64,000 bases of DNA. Origin: Candidatus Kuenenia stuttgartensis. Lineage in GTDB: Bacteria; Planctomycetota; GCA-002687715; CAIWVZ01. Positions 49,070 to 58,286 of this stretch are shown here, in pieces; within the stretch, counting starts at the first letter, position 1; the number at the start of each line of letters is the position of its first letter. The notes under the pieces are model-generated. The model had not been told where the DNA came from. It was given only the letters and a program-made list of their open reading frames with translations, and ran no database searches. Made by a program: the position numbers and the translations under genes. The stretch covers positions 413,277 to 477,276 of the forward strand of contig CAMARR010000001.1 of assembly GCA_945860915.1 (NCBI GenBank). The letters run 5' to 3'.

Positions 49070-49500
49070 CCGATCTACCCGAATTTGACGATCGAAGCTG
49101 GTGCGCCGAACGCAGAGTAGAAGTCGCGCACTACATTCAGACTGAGGCCCTGCCCTTCGGTCGGGTGAGCGAAGAACCATCGTGGTTTGTTGCGCCCTAT
49201 ATTTCCATTTGGTCAGTCGAAGACGCGATCAAGCCGGGTTGGCCGGGCGCGTGGGTGATCTGCGGGGATCTGCCGACGGACTTCGTCAGAACCTCTGCTG
49301 CAGCCAGTGCGCGCGACGCACTGCGAGAACTTGCAAGACGATGGCTCGAAGTCTCTGAGTCCATGGCGCGAGGCGAGATGCACGCGGAGTACTCCATTGG
49401 GACTCCTGATGATTGGCCGATGCTCTCACCCATCCTTCGTTCCCGCGCTGAGCTCCTCGATGCATGCGCTGACGATGCGGAACTCTGGCCCGAGGTCTAG
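49066..49500 (+). CDS. DUF4826 family protein
   Basis: The 144-residue protein matches DUF4826 by the run WCAERRVEVAHYIQTEAL, FVAPYISIWSVEDAIKPG and GAWVICGDLPTDFVRTSAA. It is rich in Trp and acidic residues and lacks signals or membrane helices. The function of the family is not known. It is coupled to the HD gene by an ATGA overlap and ends 75 bases before a convergent small ORF. Confidence 0.9.
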   Translation: MTDLPEFDDRSWCAERRVEVAHYIQTEALPFGRVSEEPSWFVAPYISIWSVEDAIKPGWPGAWVICGDLPTDFVRTSAAASARDALRELARRWLEVSESMARGEMHAEYSIGTPDDWPMLSPILRSRAELLDACADDAELWPEV

Positions 49501-49574
49501 TTCATTTACCTTCCCGCGGTTTGCCGTTCCGCCGTGCCTGCGATCATGGGCAAATGCCCCGCGCCCTTGCGGGT

Positions 49575-49715
49575 TCAAGATGCGAGTTCGTGGCGCAATC
49601 GCTCGTAGATGATCAGCCGATCGATTCGGACAAGATCGACGCGAACATTGCCGAACTCGTGCAAGAATTGGCGTGCTGTTGCGTAGGTGAACGAGCCTGA
49701 ATCGTCGGCGGCCAT
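49575..49715 (-). CDS. Small ORF (46 aa) after the E1 beta gene, possible microprotein
   Basis: The frame codes MAADDSGSFTYATARQFLHE followed by a helical, charged second half ending RLRHELAS. It starts 16 bases after the E1 beta stop, with GGGGG about 8 bases before the ATG as a possible ribosome site. I recognise no homolog. The in-frame start at 49835 would lie inside E1 beta and is not likely. A real gene is possible, but chance cannot be excluded. Confidence 0.4.
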   Translation of the reverse strand: MAADDSGSFTYATARQFLHEFGNVRVDLVRIDRLIIYERLRHELAS

Positions 49716-49731
49716 GAGGCCCCCTTTCGAC

Positions 49732-50787
49732 CTATGCCGGAACGGAAGCGGTCTCGCGGAGCATTCGTTCGATGTCGGCGATCTGCGGAACAGATGCGTC
49801 TTCGAGAACTGGTGCCAAACCCACGCCGGGGACATTCTTCCCGCAGAGGAGACGCGGTGGCGCGTCTAGCTCATAGAAGAGTTCTTCGGTGGTGCGACGT
49901 AGCAGGTGTTCGCCGAAGTTAGATACCGCAGTGTCCTCATTGAGAAACACGACGCGGCGAGTCTTCCTTATCGAAGCTTTGATCGCCTCGAAGTCATATG
50001 GATAAAGCGTACGCAGGTCGATCAACTCGACGGAAATGCCCTCGGCCGCCAGTTTGTCGGCCGCGGCCTTAGCCCAATGAACGTGCCGACCATAGGTCAC
50101 ACAGGTAACGTGAGAACCTTCAAGAACGGTCTTGGCTTTGCCGATCGGGACGCTGAAGTCGGTGAGATTCGGCCAACGCGGCTTCCAGTTCGATCGATCG
50201 CCGAGCGGCGCGTCGATCATTTCCTTTAGCGTCTTTTCGTCCTCAGGCTCGCCTGGGATTCGCTCCTCACCCTTGGTGCGAAGCAACGCCTTCGGCTTCA
50301 TGAACATCACCGGGTTGGTGTCCTTGAGGGCAGAGATCATCAGGCCATACGCATCAATCGGCGTAGAAGGCATGACCACCTTCCAGCCAGGAATGTGAGT
50401 CATCATCGACTCGAAGGAATGCGAATGATAGATCGAGCCGTGGATCCCTGCGCCGACTGGAGTCATCACCACGAGCGGCAGGTGGAAGGTACCGGCCGAC
50501 CCCCAATGGGCATTGCCGACAAGTTTCAGGAGGTCGATGGTATTGAAGATGTAATCGCAGAATTGGATCTCTGCAACCGGCTTGCCGCCAGCGAGCGCGA
50601 TACCATAGGCCAACCCGATGATGCCACGCTCATCAAGTGGGGTGTTCCAGGCGGTCTTGAGACCCTGAGTCGCCGTGAAAACGCCGCCAAGTGGAGGGCC
50701 GACGTCCTCACCGAAGACATCCGTGACGCCAAGATGCTGCTCGCCGTACGCGAGTGCCATGCGAATCGCTTGAGCCATGTTTGCCAT
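49732..50787 (-). CDS. 2-oxo acid dehydrogenase E1 beta (branched-chain type)
   Basis: The 351-residue protein is the beta subunit of a heterotetrameric E1. It has MAQAIRMALAYGEQHLGVTDVFGEDVG at residues 4-30, IAEIQFCDYIFN (here VAEIQFCDYIFN), GNAHWGSAGTFHLPLVVMTP and GAGIHGSIYHSHSFE, then the C-terminal domain with ISVELIDLRTLYPYDFEAIK. With E1 alpha it decarboxylates a 2-oxo acid using thiamine diphosphate and passes the acyl group to lipoyl-E2. E2 and E3 are not in the window. It is 2 bases after the alpha gene. Confidence 0.94.
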   Translation of the reverse strand: MANMAQAIRMALAYGEQHLGVTDVFGEDVGPPLGGVFTATQGLKTAWNTPLDERGIIGLAYGIALAGGKPVAEIQFCDYIFNTIDLLKLVGNAHWGSAGTFHLPLVVMTPVGAGIHGSIYHSHSFESMMTHIPGWKVVMPSTPIDAYGLMISALKDTNPVMFMKPKALLRTKGEERIPGEPEDEKTLKEMIDAPLGDRSNWKPRWPNLTDFSVPIGKAKTVLEGSHVTCVTYGRHVHWAKAAADKLAAEGISVELIDLRTLYPYDFEAIKASIRKTRRVVFLNEDTAVSNFGEHLLRRTTEELFYELDAPPRLLCGKNVPGVGLAPVLEDASVPQIADIERMLRETASVPA

Positions 50788-50789
50788 GG

Positions 50790-51806
50790 TCAGTCTCCCC
50801 CGGCCTTGGCAATGGCGTTGTCGGAATCATTGTGGAAGGCATTGTTCCAGATGTCCGACGCCTGCGGGAATGGTTCGGTGCGTTGTTGCTTCACGCACGC
50901 ATTCGCTTCATCCCGGAAACGCTCCCACGTCACTCGGATCTCGCCGGGCGAACAAATGCCCTCGTCGACCAACTGCTTCTCAAATGTCGCAATGCAGTCC
51001 GGCTCGTCTATGCGATTCGCGCCAGACGACGAAGAGTGGCCATTGAGGCGAGAAACATGGGCTTCGAGGAGGAATGGCCTCCGCTCAGTACGCACGTAAC
51101 GCATCGCCTCTTCAATTGCGGCCCACGACTCAAACACGTCGTTGCCGTTAATGACTTTCGTAGGCATTCCATGAGCGATGCCACGGTCGGCAATATTGCG
51201 TTCGCCATGCTGCGTATCGTAGGGGGTGGAGATGCCAAACTTGTTGTTGACCACGATGATCAAAACCGGCAGTTCCTTGCCTGGTCGCGTCGACCAGATT
51301 AGGCATGAAGCAAAATCACCCTCGGCCGACCCTGCGTCTCCGCCGTTGACGATAGTGATGCCGTCACCACCATGTCGCTTTTGGACCCATGCGGTGCCTG
51401 GAGCAATCAGGTACTGCGTCTCGATCGTCGGTGCCATCGGAACCACATTCCACTCGGGGATGGCGTAGTGATTGGTGAAGTTTCGGCCTGCCGAATAGCG
51501 GTCGGTGGCTCTCATTCCCATTTGTCGAATCGAATCCAACATGGTGCCACCCATCGCCATGATGAGCGGTGACGATCGATAGTGCAGGTGAAGGTAGTCG
51601 AAGTCAGGCCCTTGGCCCTTCTTGACCTGAAGCCCAAGCGGAATGCCGAAGGCTTCCTCACCCGGCGCGCCAATCCAGAAGTAGCCCTCGCCGTCACGGT
51701 TCATCTTGATCATCCGCTCCTCGAGGCAGCGGGTCTTGACCATCAATTCGTGAATCCGGAGCTGGAGCCCCGGCTCGAGACGAGGACGTAGCGTGGACTT
51801 CTGCAT
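50790..51806 (-). CDS. 2-oxo acid dehydrogenase E1 alpha (branched-chain type)
   Basis: The 338-residue protein has the thiamine diphosphate motif GDAGSAEGDF...NN (NGGDAGSAEGDFASCLIW, then VVNNKFGIST), HYRSSPLIMAMG at the active site and the phosphorylation-loop region around YDTQHGERNIADRG. It pairs with E1 beta, the next gene. The sequence resembles branched-chain 2-oxoisovalerate dehydrogenase more than pyruvate dehydrogenase by eye, but this cannot be settled here. The ATG at 51806 was chosen over an in-frame GTG at 51824. Its product isobutyryl/2-methylbutyryl-CoA would eventually yield propionyl-CoA for the operon at 1-7245. Confidence 0.92.
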   Translation of the reverse strand: MQKSTLRPRLEPGLQLRIHELMVKTRCLEERMIKMNRDGEGYFWIGAPGEEAFGIPLGLQVKKGQGPDFDYLHLHYRSSPLIMAMGGTMLDSIRQMGMRATDRYSAGRNFTNHYAIPEWNVVPMAPTIETQYLIAPGTAWVQKRHGGDGITIVNGGDAGSAEGDFASCLIWSTRPGKELPVLIIVVNNKFGISTPYDTQHGERNIADRGIAHGMPTKVINGNDVFESWAAIEEAMRYVRTERRPFLLEAHVSRLNGHSSSSGANRIDEPDCIATFEKQLVDEGICSPGEIRVTWERFRDEANACVKQQRTEPFPQASDIWNNAFHNDSDNAIAKAGGD

Positions 51807-51833
51807 GGAGGGCGATCCTGGCACGGAAGAGTC

Positions 51834-53834
51834 TTAGCCGTCAGAGGCGCTCGGAGCAACCCGCGCGCGGGTCAGACGCTCAGCAGCAATGAATAGCGCC
51901 GCCGATCCTGCCAAACATACGACGCGGGTAGCGGTTGCGGAGAGCCCGGGAATTGCGCCTTCCCCGGCAAATGGAAGTAGAAAAGACCCGCCTAAGGCAA
52001 CGGCGGCAACCATACCGTTGTTCACAGCATGAGTGAGCATTCCTGCCATCACGCCCCCCGTGCGGAGCCGCAAAACGCCGAGAATGATCCCAAGTAGAGC
52101 GGCGGTCAGCATTTGGGCCGGGACGAAGTGGATCAGCGCGAACATCCCTGCGGAGACCAGCACTCCCGATACTGCGCGATTGCCGGCGCCGAATGCGCTT
52201 TGAACCAAACCTCGGAATAGAAACTCCTCGCACAGGGACGGCATCACCGCGATAAGCAACACGGCAACCGGAGCCCCTAGTTCGAGAATGGGCCCAACGG
52301 CCTTCTGGAGATCCGCCTCGTATGTTGCAGGGCCCGGGAAAATGAGCGACCGCAAAGCATGCAATTGCACGACGGCAAGGAAGCTCCCGAGTCCAGCGAG
52401 AACCCCGCCCAACGCCTGTGCCCTTGTCGGGATGCGGCCCACGAGACCACGAAGAGGTCCAACCGTCGCAATCCATGCCACCAGAGCGGCAATGAAGAAC
52501 GTAGACTGTTGCACAAGAAGTTGCGTCGCAGAATGGGCTCCTTGAAGCACCGACGCGAGAGAGAAGGTGCTTACAACGCACGCGAGCACAGCGATGATCG
52601 CCGCTGGAGTTGGAGGCGCGAAACGACGCGGATCGCGACGAAACAGAGGCACACCTCCTTCGCGAAAGATCACGTCCTCGCGCTGAAACAACGACACGGT
52701 GAAGGACAGTGCGACGAAGACCAACGCGCTCATGATCCCGATTACGATCAACACGTCCCCGGCAGCGGCCTGGTCACGCATCATGTCCTTGACCAACAGC
52801 GCCACATTTGTGATCGGCACCCAAGCGAAACTAGAGAGCATCGTGGTCGGCGGGGTCGCCATCATGCCCAAAGGGATCACGAGAAACATCAGCGGCGCCA
52901 TCCATGACTGCGCCTCCTTGAAGGAACGGGCAAACGCAGACACGGCAAGTCCGAGGGAAGCGAAGAGCGCCGTCACCAAGACCAAGGCAAGAAAAATCGT
53001 CGCAAACGCGCCGGGGCCAACCGAAATCTCAATTTTCCCTGCTGCCTTCATGGAAGAAAGCATGCTGTTCATTGACACGGCAAGAGAACCGAGCGAGACA
53101 GCGGTGGATGCTGTGCCAATGATGAGGACTGTAAGGAACTTACCGATCACAATCTCAACGCGACTTGCCGGAGAGATCAAAAGCGCCTCGAGCGTTCCAC
53201 GCTCCTTCTCACCCGCAACAAGATCCACCGCCGGCATGAGCGCTGCCGAAACCGCAAGCGAGATCAGAATGAAGCCCAACATGCCCCCGAGGATTGCCGC
53301 GCCCCGGTGGCTAGGAGGCGACAGGTCCTCGACATCAGCGGACAAGGGCACAAGCCCCGACGAATAGCGAGCAAGTGCTTTGTTCACGACTCCGCGGACT
53401 TCTTCCGATAACGGGTGCGCAGAATAAAGCCGCACGTCGATAATAGTCTGTTCGCGTCGTTCGACTCTCGCAGAAATGTCGCCCGGGATGTTGATAACTC
53501 CGAGGATCTTCCCGTCCTCGAGTGCTTTGTCGGGAAACTCCGGTCTCTCGATCCTCACGCGGGAATCCAGAAGTAGACACGCAAGAAAACTCGGCGTCGA
53601 AGCCTCCGGCACCGCGGGGCGGCTTGCAACAGGGTTGCCACCTTCCCGGATCATCAGTGGAATCTCGGCTGCATCGACTTTATCCCTCTCTGACTTAGTG
53701 AGGGCGCCCATCCCAATGGTGAGCAGCGGGTAGATCAGCACCGGCATGACGAACGAGGTGATCAGCGTCCGACGATCGCGAAGAATATCGCGTAATTCAC
53801 GGCGGACGATTGCAACAACCGTAGACCACCTCAT
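51834..53834 (-). CDS. ABC-2 permease fused to CPBP intramembrane protease
   Basis: The 666-residue protein joins two modules. Residues about 1-390 form a NatB-like ABC-2 permease with REKRGTLEALLISPASR-type sequence (GEKERGTLEALLISPASRVE) and six membrane helices. Residues about 420-640 form a CPBP-family (CAAX protease, bacteriocin-processing) membrane protease with motifs CEEFLFRG, FALIHFVP and THAVNNG carrying the Glu-Glu and His residues. Such fusions suggest that a peptide is cleaved in the membrane and exported. It overlaps its ATPase gene by 4 bases. About 14 membrane segments in total are predicted. Confidence 0.9.
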   Translation of the reverse strand: MRWSTVVAIVRRELRDILRDRRTLITSFVMPVLIYPLLTIGMGALTKSERDKVDAAEIPLMIREGGNPVASRPAVPEASTPSFLACLLLDSRVRIERPEFPDKALEDGKILGVINIPGDISARVERREQTIIDVRLYSAHPLSEEVRGVVNKALARYSSGLVPLSADVEDLSPPSHRGAAILGGMLGFILISLAVSAALMPAVDLVAGEKERGTLEALLISPASRVEIVIGKFLTVLIIGTASTAVSLGSLAVSMNSMLSSMKAAGKIEISVGPGAFATIFLALVLVTALFASLGLAVSAFARSFKEAQSWMAPLMFLVIPLGMMATPPTTMLSSFAWVPITNVALLVKDMMRDQAAAGDVLIVIGIMSALVFVALSFTVSLFQREDVIFREGGVPLFRRDPRRFAPPTPAAIIAVLACVVSTFSLASVLQGAHSATQLLVQQSTFFIAALVAWIATVGPLRGLVGRIPTRAQALGGVLAGLGSFLAVVQLHALRSLIFPGPATYEADLQKAVGPILELGAPVAVLLIAVMPSLCEEFLFRGLVQSAFGAGNRAVSGVLVSAGMFALIHFVPAQMLTAALLGIILGVLRLRTGGVMAGMLTHAVNNGMVAAVALGGSFLLPFAGEGAIPGLSATATRVVCLAGSAALFIAAERLTRARVAPSASDG

Positions 53835-54601
53835 GACGCCGCCCCCGGAGAAGAAGCATCAGATGCTCCTCGAACAAGTTGCATGAACGCGTCTGCCACA
53901 CGGCCACCCTGAGCCAGCTCGTCCTTCGTCCCAAGAAACAGGACACGACCTTTATGGATCACTGCGACGTCGTCACAGAGGCGCTCAACTTCACCCATCA
54001 CATGCGTCGAGAAAATGATGCACTTGCCGCGCGCTCTCTCAGCCTCGATGAAGCGCATGACCTCATCTGCAACGAGAATGTCGAGCGTGGCCGTTGCCTC
54101 ATCAAGCACCAGGACAGGAGGGTCGTGAACCAACACGCGCGCTAGCCGCACCTTCTGCCTTTGGCCGTCTGACAACTTGCCACATGGCATATCAAGAAAC
54201 GACTCCATTCCGAGGAGTCGCGAAAGTTCATCAACGCGTGCTGTGATCGCGGAACGATCCATTCCGTGCAACTCACCGAAGAAGGACACCAGTTCGCGGG
54301 CGGTAGACCTCTCGTAGAGACCTGCGACACCAGACAAGAACCCCATGCTCCTTCGCGCGCGGGCCGGATCCGTGGAAACAACGACCCCATCTATCGAAAC
54401 CGATCCCGTGGTCGGTGAAAGAGTCGTCGCCAGAATTCGAAGCAAAGTGGTCTTGCCGGCACCGTTAGGACCCAGAAGTCCGAAGATTCGCCCGGAGAAG
54501 CAGCTGAAGGACACACCACGCAAGGCCTCGACGGATCCTCGCTTCGGATCTTCAAACACCTTGGTGACGTCCTGCACCTCGACAAAAGCACGCAAGCTCA
54601 T
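53831..54601 (-). CDS. ABC transporter ATP-binding protein (NatA-like)
   Basis: The 256-residue ATPase has Walker A GPNGAGKTT, the signature LSDGQRQKV, Walker B PVLVLDEATATLD and the H-loop STHVMGEVERL. It starts MSLRAFVEVQDVTKVFED and overlaps the PP2C stop (ATGA). An in-frame start at 54916 would lie inside the phosphatase gene and is rejected. It is the partner of the permease-protease fusion. A NatA/NatB-like export role is the best guess. Confidence 0.94.
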   Translation of the reverse strand: MSLRAFVEVQDVTKVFEDPKRGSVEALRGVSFSCFSGRIFGLLGPNGAGKTTLLRILATTLSPTTGSVSIDGVVVSTDPARARRSMGFLSGVAGLYERSTARELVSFFGELHGMDRSAITARVDELSRLLGMESFLDMPCGKLSDGQRQKVRLARVLVHDPPVLVLDEATATLDILVADEVMRFIEAERARGKCIIFSTHVMGEVERLCDDVAVIHKGRVLFLGTKDELAQGGRVADAFMQLVRGASDASSPGAAS

Positions 54602-55350
54602 GCGTGCCAGTCGGCGACAACTACTGTGATGTTGTCTTTGCCACCGCCGGCATTCGCCGCGTCGACCAGTCTTCGCGCCCTTGCATCTGGAGTTCCGCCC
54701 TCGGAGAGGAGTCTGCCGATTTCCGAATCGGAGACCATGTCCGTCAGGCCGTCGGAACAGAGAAGGTATGTATCGCCTTCCTGCGGCGACTCGATTGCCA
54801 ACTCCGGCTTTACGTCTAGAGCGGATCCGATGGCACGCGTAATCACATTTTGGCGAGCGGACTTCGCAGCCTCGACGGATGTCATCGCGCCCGAATCCAG
54901 TTGGGCCTGGACCCATGAGTGATCACGTGTGATTTGAGTCAGCGAGCCCATTCGATATCGGTAGATACGACTATCACCGACATGGCACCGGATGAGAGAC
55001 GTGCCCACTTCAACCAGGATAAGGAGAGTCGTGCCCATCCCGTTGTATCGTTCGTTTTCAGCCGCTTTCGAGAACACGGCGCGATTCACGTCTCTGACCC
55101 AAGCATCGACAAGATTCATTACGGCAAAATTGCGGTCGTCTGTTGGGAGGCGAATCATCGACGCCGGCCATGCTGTCTTGAAACCCTCGGTTAGAAGATC
55201 GACGGCCATGCTTGATGCCACCTCGCCATGAAGTCGGCCTCCCATGCCATCGGCCAGAAGAGCGACGCCTTCTTCTGGCAAAACACCGAAACGATCCTCG
55301 TTGCCGTCTCGCTTCTGCCCCGTGTCGGTGTGTCCCGCCATCCTCAACAT
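54598..55350 (-). CDS. PP2C-type Ser/Thr protein phosphatase
   Basis: The 250-residue protein has the bacterial PP2C metal motifs: GNEDRFG, ALLADGMGGRLHGEVAS, CHVGDSRIYRYR, DHSWVQAQL, LCSDGLTDMVSD and GGKDNITVVV. The Asp residues that bind Mn/Mg are all present. It dephosphorylates Ser/Thr on proteins. No Hanks-type kinase is in the window, so its target is unknown. It is coupled by a 4-base overlap to the ABC exporter, suggesting that the exporter may be controlled by phosphorylation. An alternative ATG lies at 55341. Confidence 0.94.
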   Translation of the reverse strand: MLRMAGHTDTGQKRDGNEDRFGVLPEEGVALLADGMGGRLHGEVASSMAVDLLTEGFKTAWPASMIRLPTDDRNFAVMNLVDAWVRDVNRAVFSKAAENERYNGMGTTLLILVEVGTSLIRCHVGDSRIYRYRMGSLTQITRDHSWVQAQLDSGAMTSVEAAKSARQNVITRAIGSALDVKPELAIESPQEGDTYLLCSDGLTDMVSDSEIGRLLSEGGTPDARARRLVDAANAGGGKDNITVVVADWHA

Positions 55351-55408
55351 AGAATCTCAATCCTCCGCGCCACATCGTGGAAGCGGCGTGCCGACTCGTC
55401 AAGCACCC

Positions 55409-56383
55409 TCAGACTCCGGCGCCATTTTCGCGTTCACCCTCAATTCGAATTCCATGACGTGTTCGCAGCCGCGCAATATCGGAGGGCTTAAGCGCCGCCT
55501 CTGCGGACTTGGGACCGACTGCAAGCGCGGCCGACCTCAGCGCATATCGAAGCGAAATGCCTGCGTACACCAGCCAGTTCACGAAGAAGGGGTACTGGTC
55601 AACCAGATGCTTCTTATGGAAGAGGATCATAGATCGATGAAAATGCCAATTCATCCGATGCGGATCCTTGCGCACCGAAGCTCCCTTGTGATGAATGACT
55701 CGGTGATCGCCCACGTACCACACGGCCCAATCCCGCTCCTTCATGCGATAGGCCCAGTCGAGGTCTTCACCAAACATGAAGTAATCTTCGTCAAGACCTC
55801 CAACCTCCTCGACCGCCTCGCGGCGCACCAACATAAAGGCGCCGACGACCGAATCGACTTCGAACCGGCCGGCAGGATCGTCTGCCATGCGGCTGTATCC
55901 CCCGAACGATTTCGGAAAAAGTCGATCGAGGCCCGTAAAGCGCGCAAAAGCGTTCGTCGGCGTAGGGAAGTTTCGCTTGCAGGCCTCGTCCAGTCTTCCA
56001 TCCGGACGATCAACGCGACATCCCGCCATACCGACCCGCGGATGGTCATCGAGAAACCTCGTCATCGGTCCGATGGTGTCCGGCGGAATCAGCGTGTCGG
56101 GATTGAGTAAAAGGACGTAGCGGCCGAGCGAGTCCTTGAGCGCGCGATTGTTTGCGCGGGCGAACCCCTCGTTCGTGGCGTTCGCGATCAACTTCACCTC
56201 TGGGTAGTTCGCCGCGACTGCGGCCGGCGTTCCGTCCGACGACGCATTGTCCACCACGAAGATCTCAAGTCGCAGCCCGTCATTGGCGGCCTCAAGTGAC
56301 TTCAAACACGCGAGAAGCAGATCCTTCGTGTTGAATGACGCAACGAGCACCGAGAGGTCGGGCCGATCGTTCGCTTGAGTCAT
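55409..56383 (-). CDS. Family 2 glycosyltransferase (rhamnosyltransferase-like)
   Basis: The 324-residue GT-A protein starts MTQANDRPDLSVLVASFNTK with VDNASSDGTP for nucleotide binding and the DxD-like LLLNPDTLI. A conserved C-terminal segment FMFGEDLDWAYRMKERDWAV carries the ED motif of this subgroup. There is no signal or clear membrane helix. It overlaps the next glycosyltransferase by 4 bases and probably acts in the same surface glycan or glycolipid pathway. A longer in-frame start at 56587 is not needed. Confidence 0.9.
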   Translation of the reverse strand: MTQANDRPDLSVLVASFNTKDLLLACLKSLEAANDGLRLEIFVVDNASSDGTPAAVAANYPEVKLIANATNEGFARANNRALKDSLGRYVLLLNPDTLIPPDTIGPMTRFLDDHPRVGMAGCRVDRPDGRLDEACKRNFPTPTNAFARFTGLDRLFPKSFGGYSRMADDPAGRFEVDSVVGAFMLVRREAVEEVGGLDEDYFMFGEDLDWAYRMKERDWAVWYVGDHRVIHHKGASVRKDPHRMNWHFHRSMILFHKKHLVDQYPFFVNWLVYAGISLRYALRSAALAVGPKSAEAALKPSDIARLRTRHGIRIEGERENGAGV

Positions 56384-57306
56384 GGTGCTCGATGGATCCG
56401 ACGGCGCCGCAACGTTGACGACAGGCCGCGGAAGATGTCCGCGTACGCCGCGAGCGTCCCCGGTTCCTTCACTAAGAGATAGCCTACGATGGCCCCTTCT
56501 TGCAAGATAATCATGGGCGACCTGAGAAGGAGGCCCCACCAAGAAGCGTTCTTGATCAGTGTCCACCATCGATTCCTTAGGGACCATCGCCGAATGTGCG
56601 CTGGGATTGCCGTTCGGTCGCCGGGTCGAAATCCTCGCTCATGGATCCCAGATGCCTTCACGACATGGCGGACCCGGAATCCGGCACGGCGGAGCCGCCA
56701 CCCTAGGTCCACATCCTCTTGGTAGGCCATGAACCTCGTGTCAAAGACCTCATAAGCACCGTCGGCGGCGGCCCTGACGGCCGAGATCCGAAGGAGGGAG
56801 GCGGCCAAACAAGGTGCATCGACATCGTCGTCGGCCTGAAATTCGGTTTCGCTGCGTCCCGCGCCCCGGTCAAAAGCCCGCAACGTCCAGCGTGACAGGG
56901 AGATGCCTGCAGAATCTAGAGTCCCGTCAGGCCTACGTAGATGAAATGCGACCGCACCCACTGCGGGCGACGATTCGAGGACTTCAACCGCCGAGGCCAG
57001 CGCCCACGGGTCGAGGATGCAATCAGGATTGATGTTGAGCAGAAAGTCCGCGCCTGACACCCGGATGGCACTCTCGAGAGCGCCCGACAGGCCAACGTTC
57101 TCGAGATGGCGCTGGCGTTCAATTGTCAAAACGGCGCCTCCTGCCTGACCCAGGTCAACCGGATTCGGACCGGCTTCATTGTCGATGACCAGCAACCGAC
57201 AGAACGCGCCAACTTGAGCACGGAGGGCGCCAATCGCGGTGACGGCACGCGGGTCGTCGTGCAAGGTCACTACGATAGCCAGGATGGACCTATTCGTCAC
57301 AGCCAT
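56380..57306 (-). CDS. Family 2 glycosyltransferase
   Basis: The 308-residue protein has the GT2 pattern LAIVVTLHDDPRAVTAIGAL, LLVIDNEAG, NVGLSGALESAIR, the NPD form in LLNINPDCIL, and FMAYQEDVDLGWRLRRAGFRV with an ED pair. It starts 10 bases inside the SDR gene end and overlaps the next glycosyltransferase by 4, so SDR and two glycosyltransferases form one unit. The neighbouring ceramide-type genes suggest that the acceptor may be a lipid, which is only inference. Confidence 0.88.
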   Translation of the reverse strand: MAVTNRSILAIVVTLHDDPRAVTAIGALRAQVGAFCRLLVIDNEAGPNPVDLGQAGGAVLTIERQRHLENVGLSGALESAIRVSGADFLLNINPDCILDPWALASAVEVLESSPAVGAVAFHLRRPDGTLDSAGISLSRWTLRAFDRGAGRSETEFQADDDVDAPCLAASLLRISAVRAAADGAYEVFDTRFMAYQEDVDLGWRLRRAGFRVRHVVKASGIHERGFRPGDRTAIPAHIRRWSLRNRWWTLIKNASWWGLLLRSPMIILQEGAIVGYLLVKEPGTLAAYADIFRGLSSTLRRRRIHRAP

Positions 57307-58286
57307 GCCTTCGATCGATACCAATCTGCGGTGGCTTGCGCGCCCGCTGCGAACTGAATTTGAGTCTCGAAACCGAGGTCCCGTCGCGCCTGTTCCACGG
57401 AGCACGTCCATCCGGCGGCGACGATCTCAGGAATCTTGTCGAGAGTGACGAGCGGTGGGCGAGCCATGAATGGCTTAGCAATCGAACCGAGTGCCGCGAC
57501 ACCCCATGCGATGGGCGTCGGAATCCGTGGACACCACGGCTGACGGCCTACTGCGGAACCGATCACACGGGCGATTTCCTCCCAGGTGTAATCGCTAGGC
57601 TCGGCGAGGAAATACGTCTTGCCTAAAGACTTCTGAGAGACAAGCGCCATCACCGCGCCTCGGGCCAAGTCCTCGGCATGAATGATCGAGTAGCGCGCAC
57701 CGCGAGGACCGGTGACTGGCACCACGCCCCGGCGTGCCATGCGAAACATCTCGAGCAGATCCCGCTCGCCTGGACCATAGACAATCGGAGGACGTACTAT
57801 AGTCCATTGTCCAGTCTGCGAGGAAGATCGAAGCGATGACTCCCCGGCAAGTTTGGATCTGCCGTAGGGAGTGACCGGTCGCGCCACATCTGATTCGGCA
57901 ACAGGTTGCCCCGCCGAAGACGGACCTGCGGCTGCAAGACTCGAGACGTAGACGAAGCGCGCCCGAGGTGAAGCTGCTTCGAGTGCAGCCACGGCCCGGG
58001 CGACCCCGTCAGCATTTGCGGCGAGGAACTCCGACTCCGACTTCGCACGAGTCAGGGCTGCGAGATGAATGACCCCGGCGAGCCCATCGAACGCCCTAGT
58101 CAGGGCCGCAGCATCCAATAGGTCAGCCTCACGAATTTCTAGATTACGGCCGCCGAGCCGGGAGGGGTCGCTTCCCGGCCGCACGATGGCCACAGGACGC
58201 ATTCCAGCGCGGAAAACAGCCTCAATGGCGTGTCCGCCTATGAAACCGGCCGCACCCGTCACCCCAATCCTCGGACTAGTTTCCAT
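57297..58286 (-). CDS. NAD-dependent epimerase/dehydratase, extended SDR (CerR-like candidate)
   Basis: The 329-residue protein has the Rossmann motif GVTGAAGFIGG (GxxGxxG at 11-17) and the catalytic S115/S116, Y141 and K145 (YGRSKLAGE). The rest has the extended SDR pattern with VYGPGERDLLEMF. This group includes 3-beta-hydroxysteroid-type and sugar epimerases and also CerR, the ceramide reductase of Caulobacter. The divergent SPT-like and GNAT-like genes make a ceramide reductase role plausible here, but an epimerase for the glycosyltransferases is an alternative. It is divergent from the SPT-like gene with 160 bases between them. Confidence 0.82.
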   Translation of the reverse strand: METSPRIGVTGAAGFIGGHAIEAVFRAGMRPVAIVRPGSDPSRLGGRNLEIREADLLDAAALTRAFDGLAGVIHLAALTRAKSESEFLAANADGVARAVAALEAASPRARFVYVSSLAAAGPSSAGQPVAESDVARPVTPYGRSKLAGESSLRSSSQTGQWTIVRPPIVYGPGERDLLEMFRMARRGVVPVTGPRGARYSIIHAEDLARGAVMALVSQKSLGKTYFLAEPSDYTWEEIARVIGSAVGRQPWCPRIPTPIAWGVAALGSIAKPFMARPPLVTLDKIPEIVAAGWTCSVEQARRDLGFETQIQFAAGAQATADWYRSKAWL

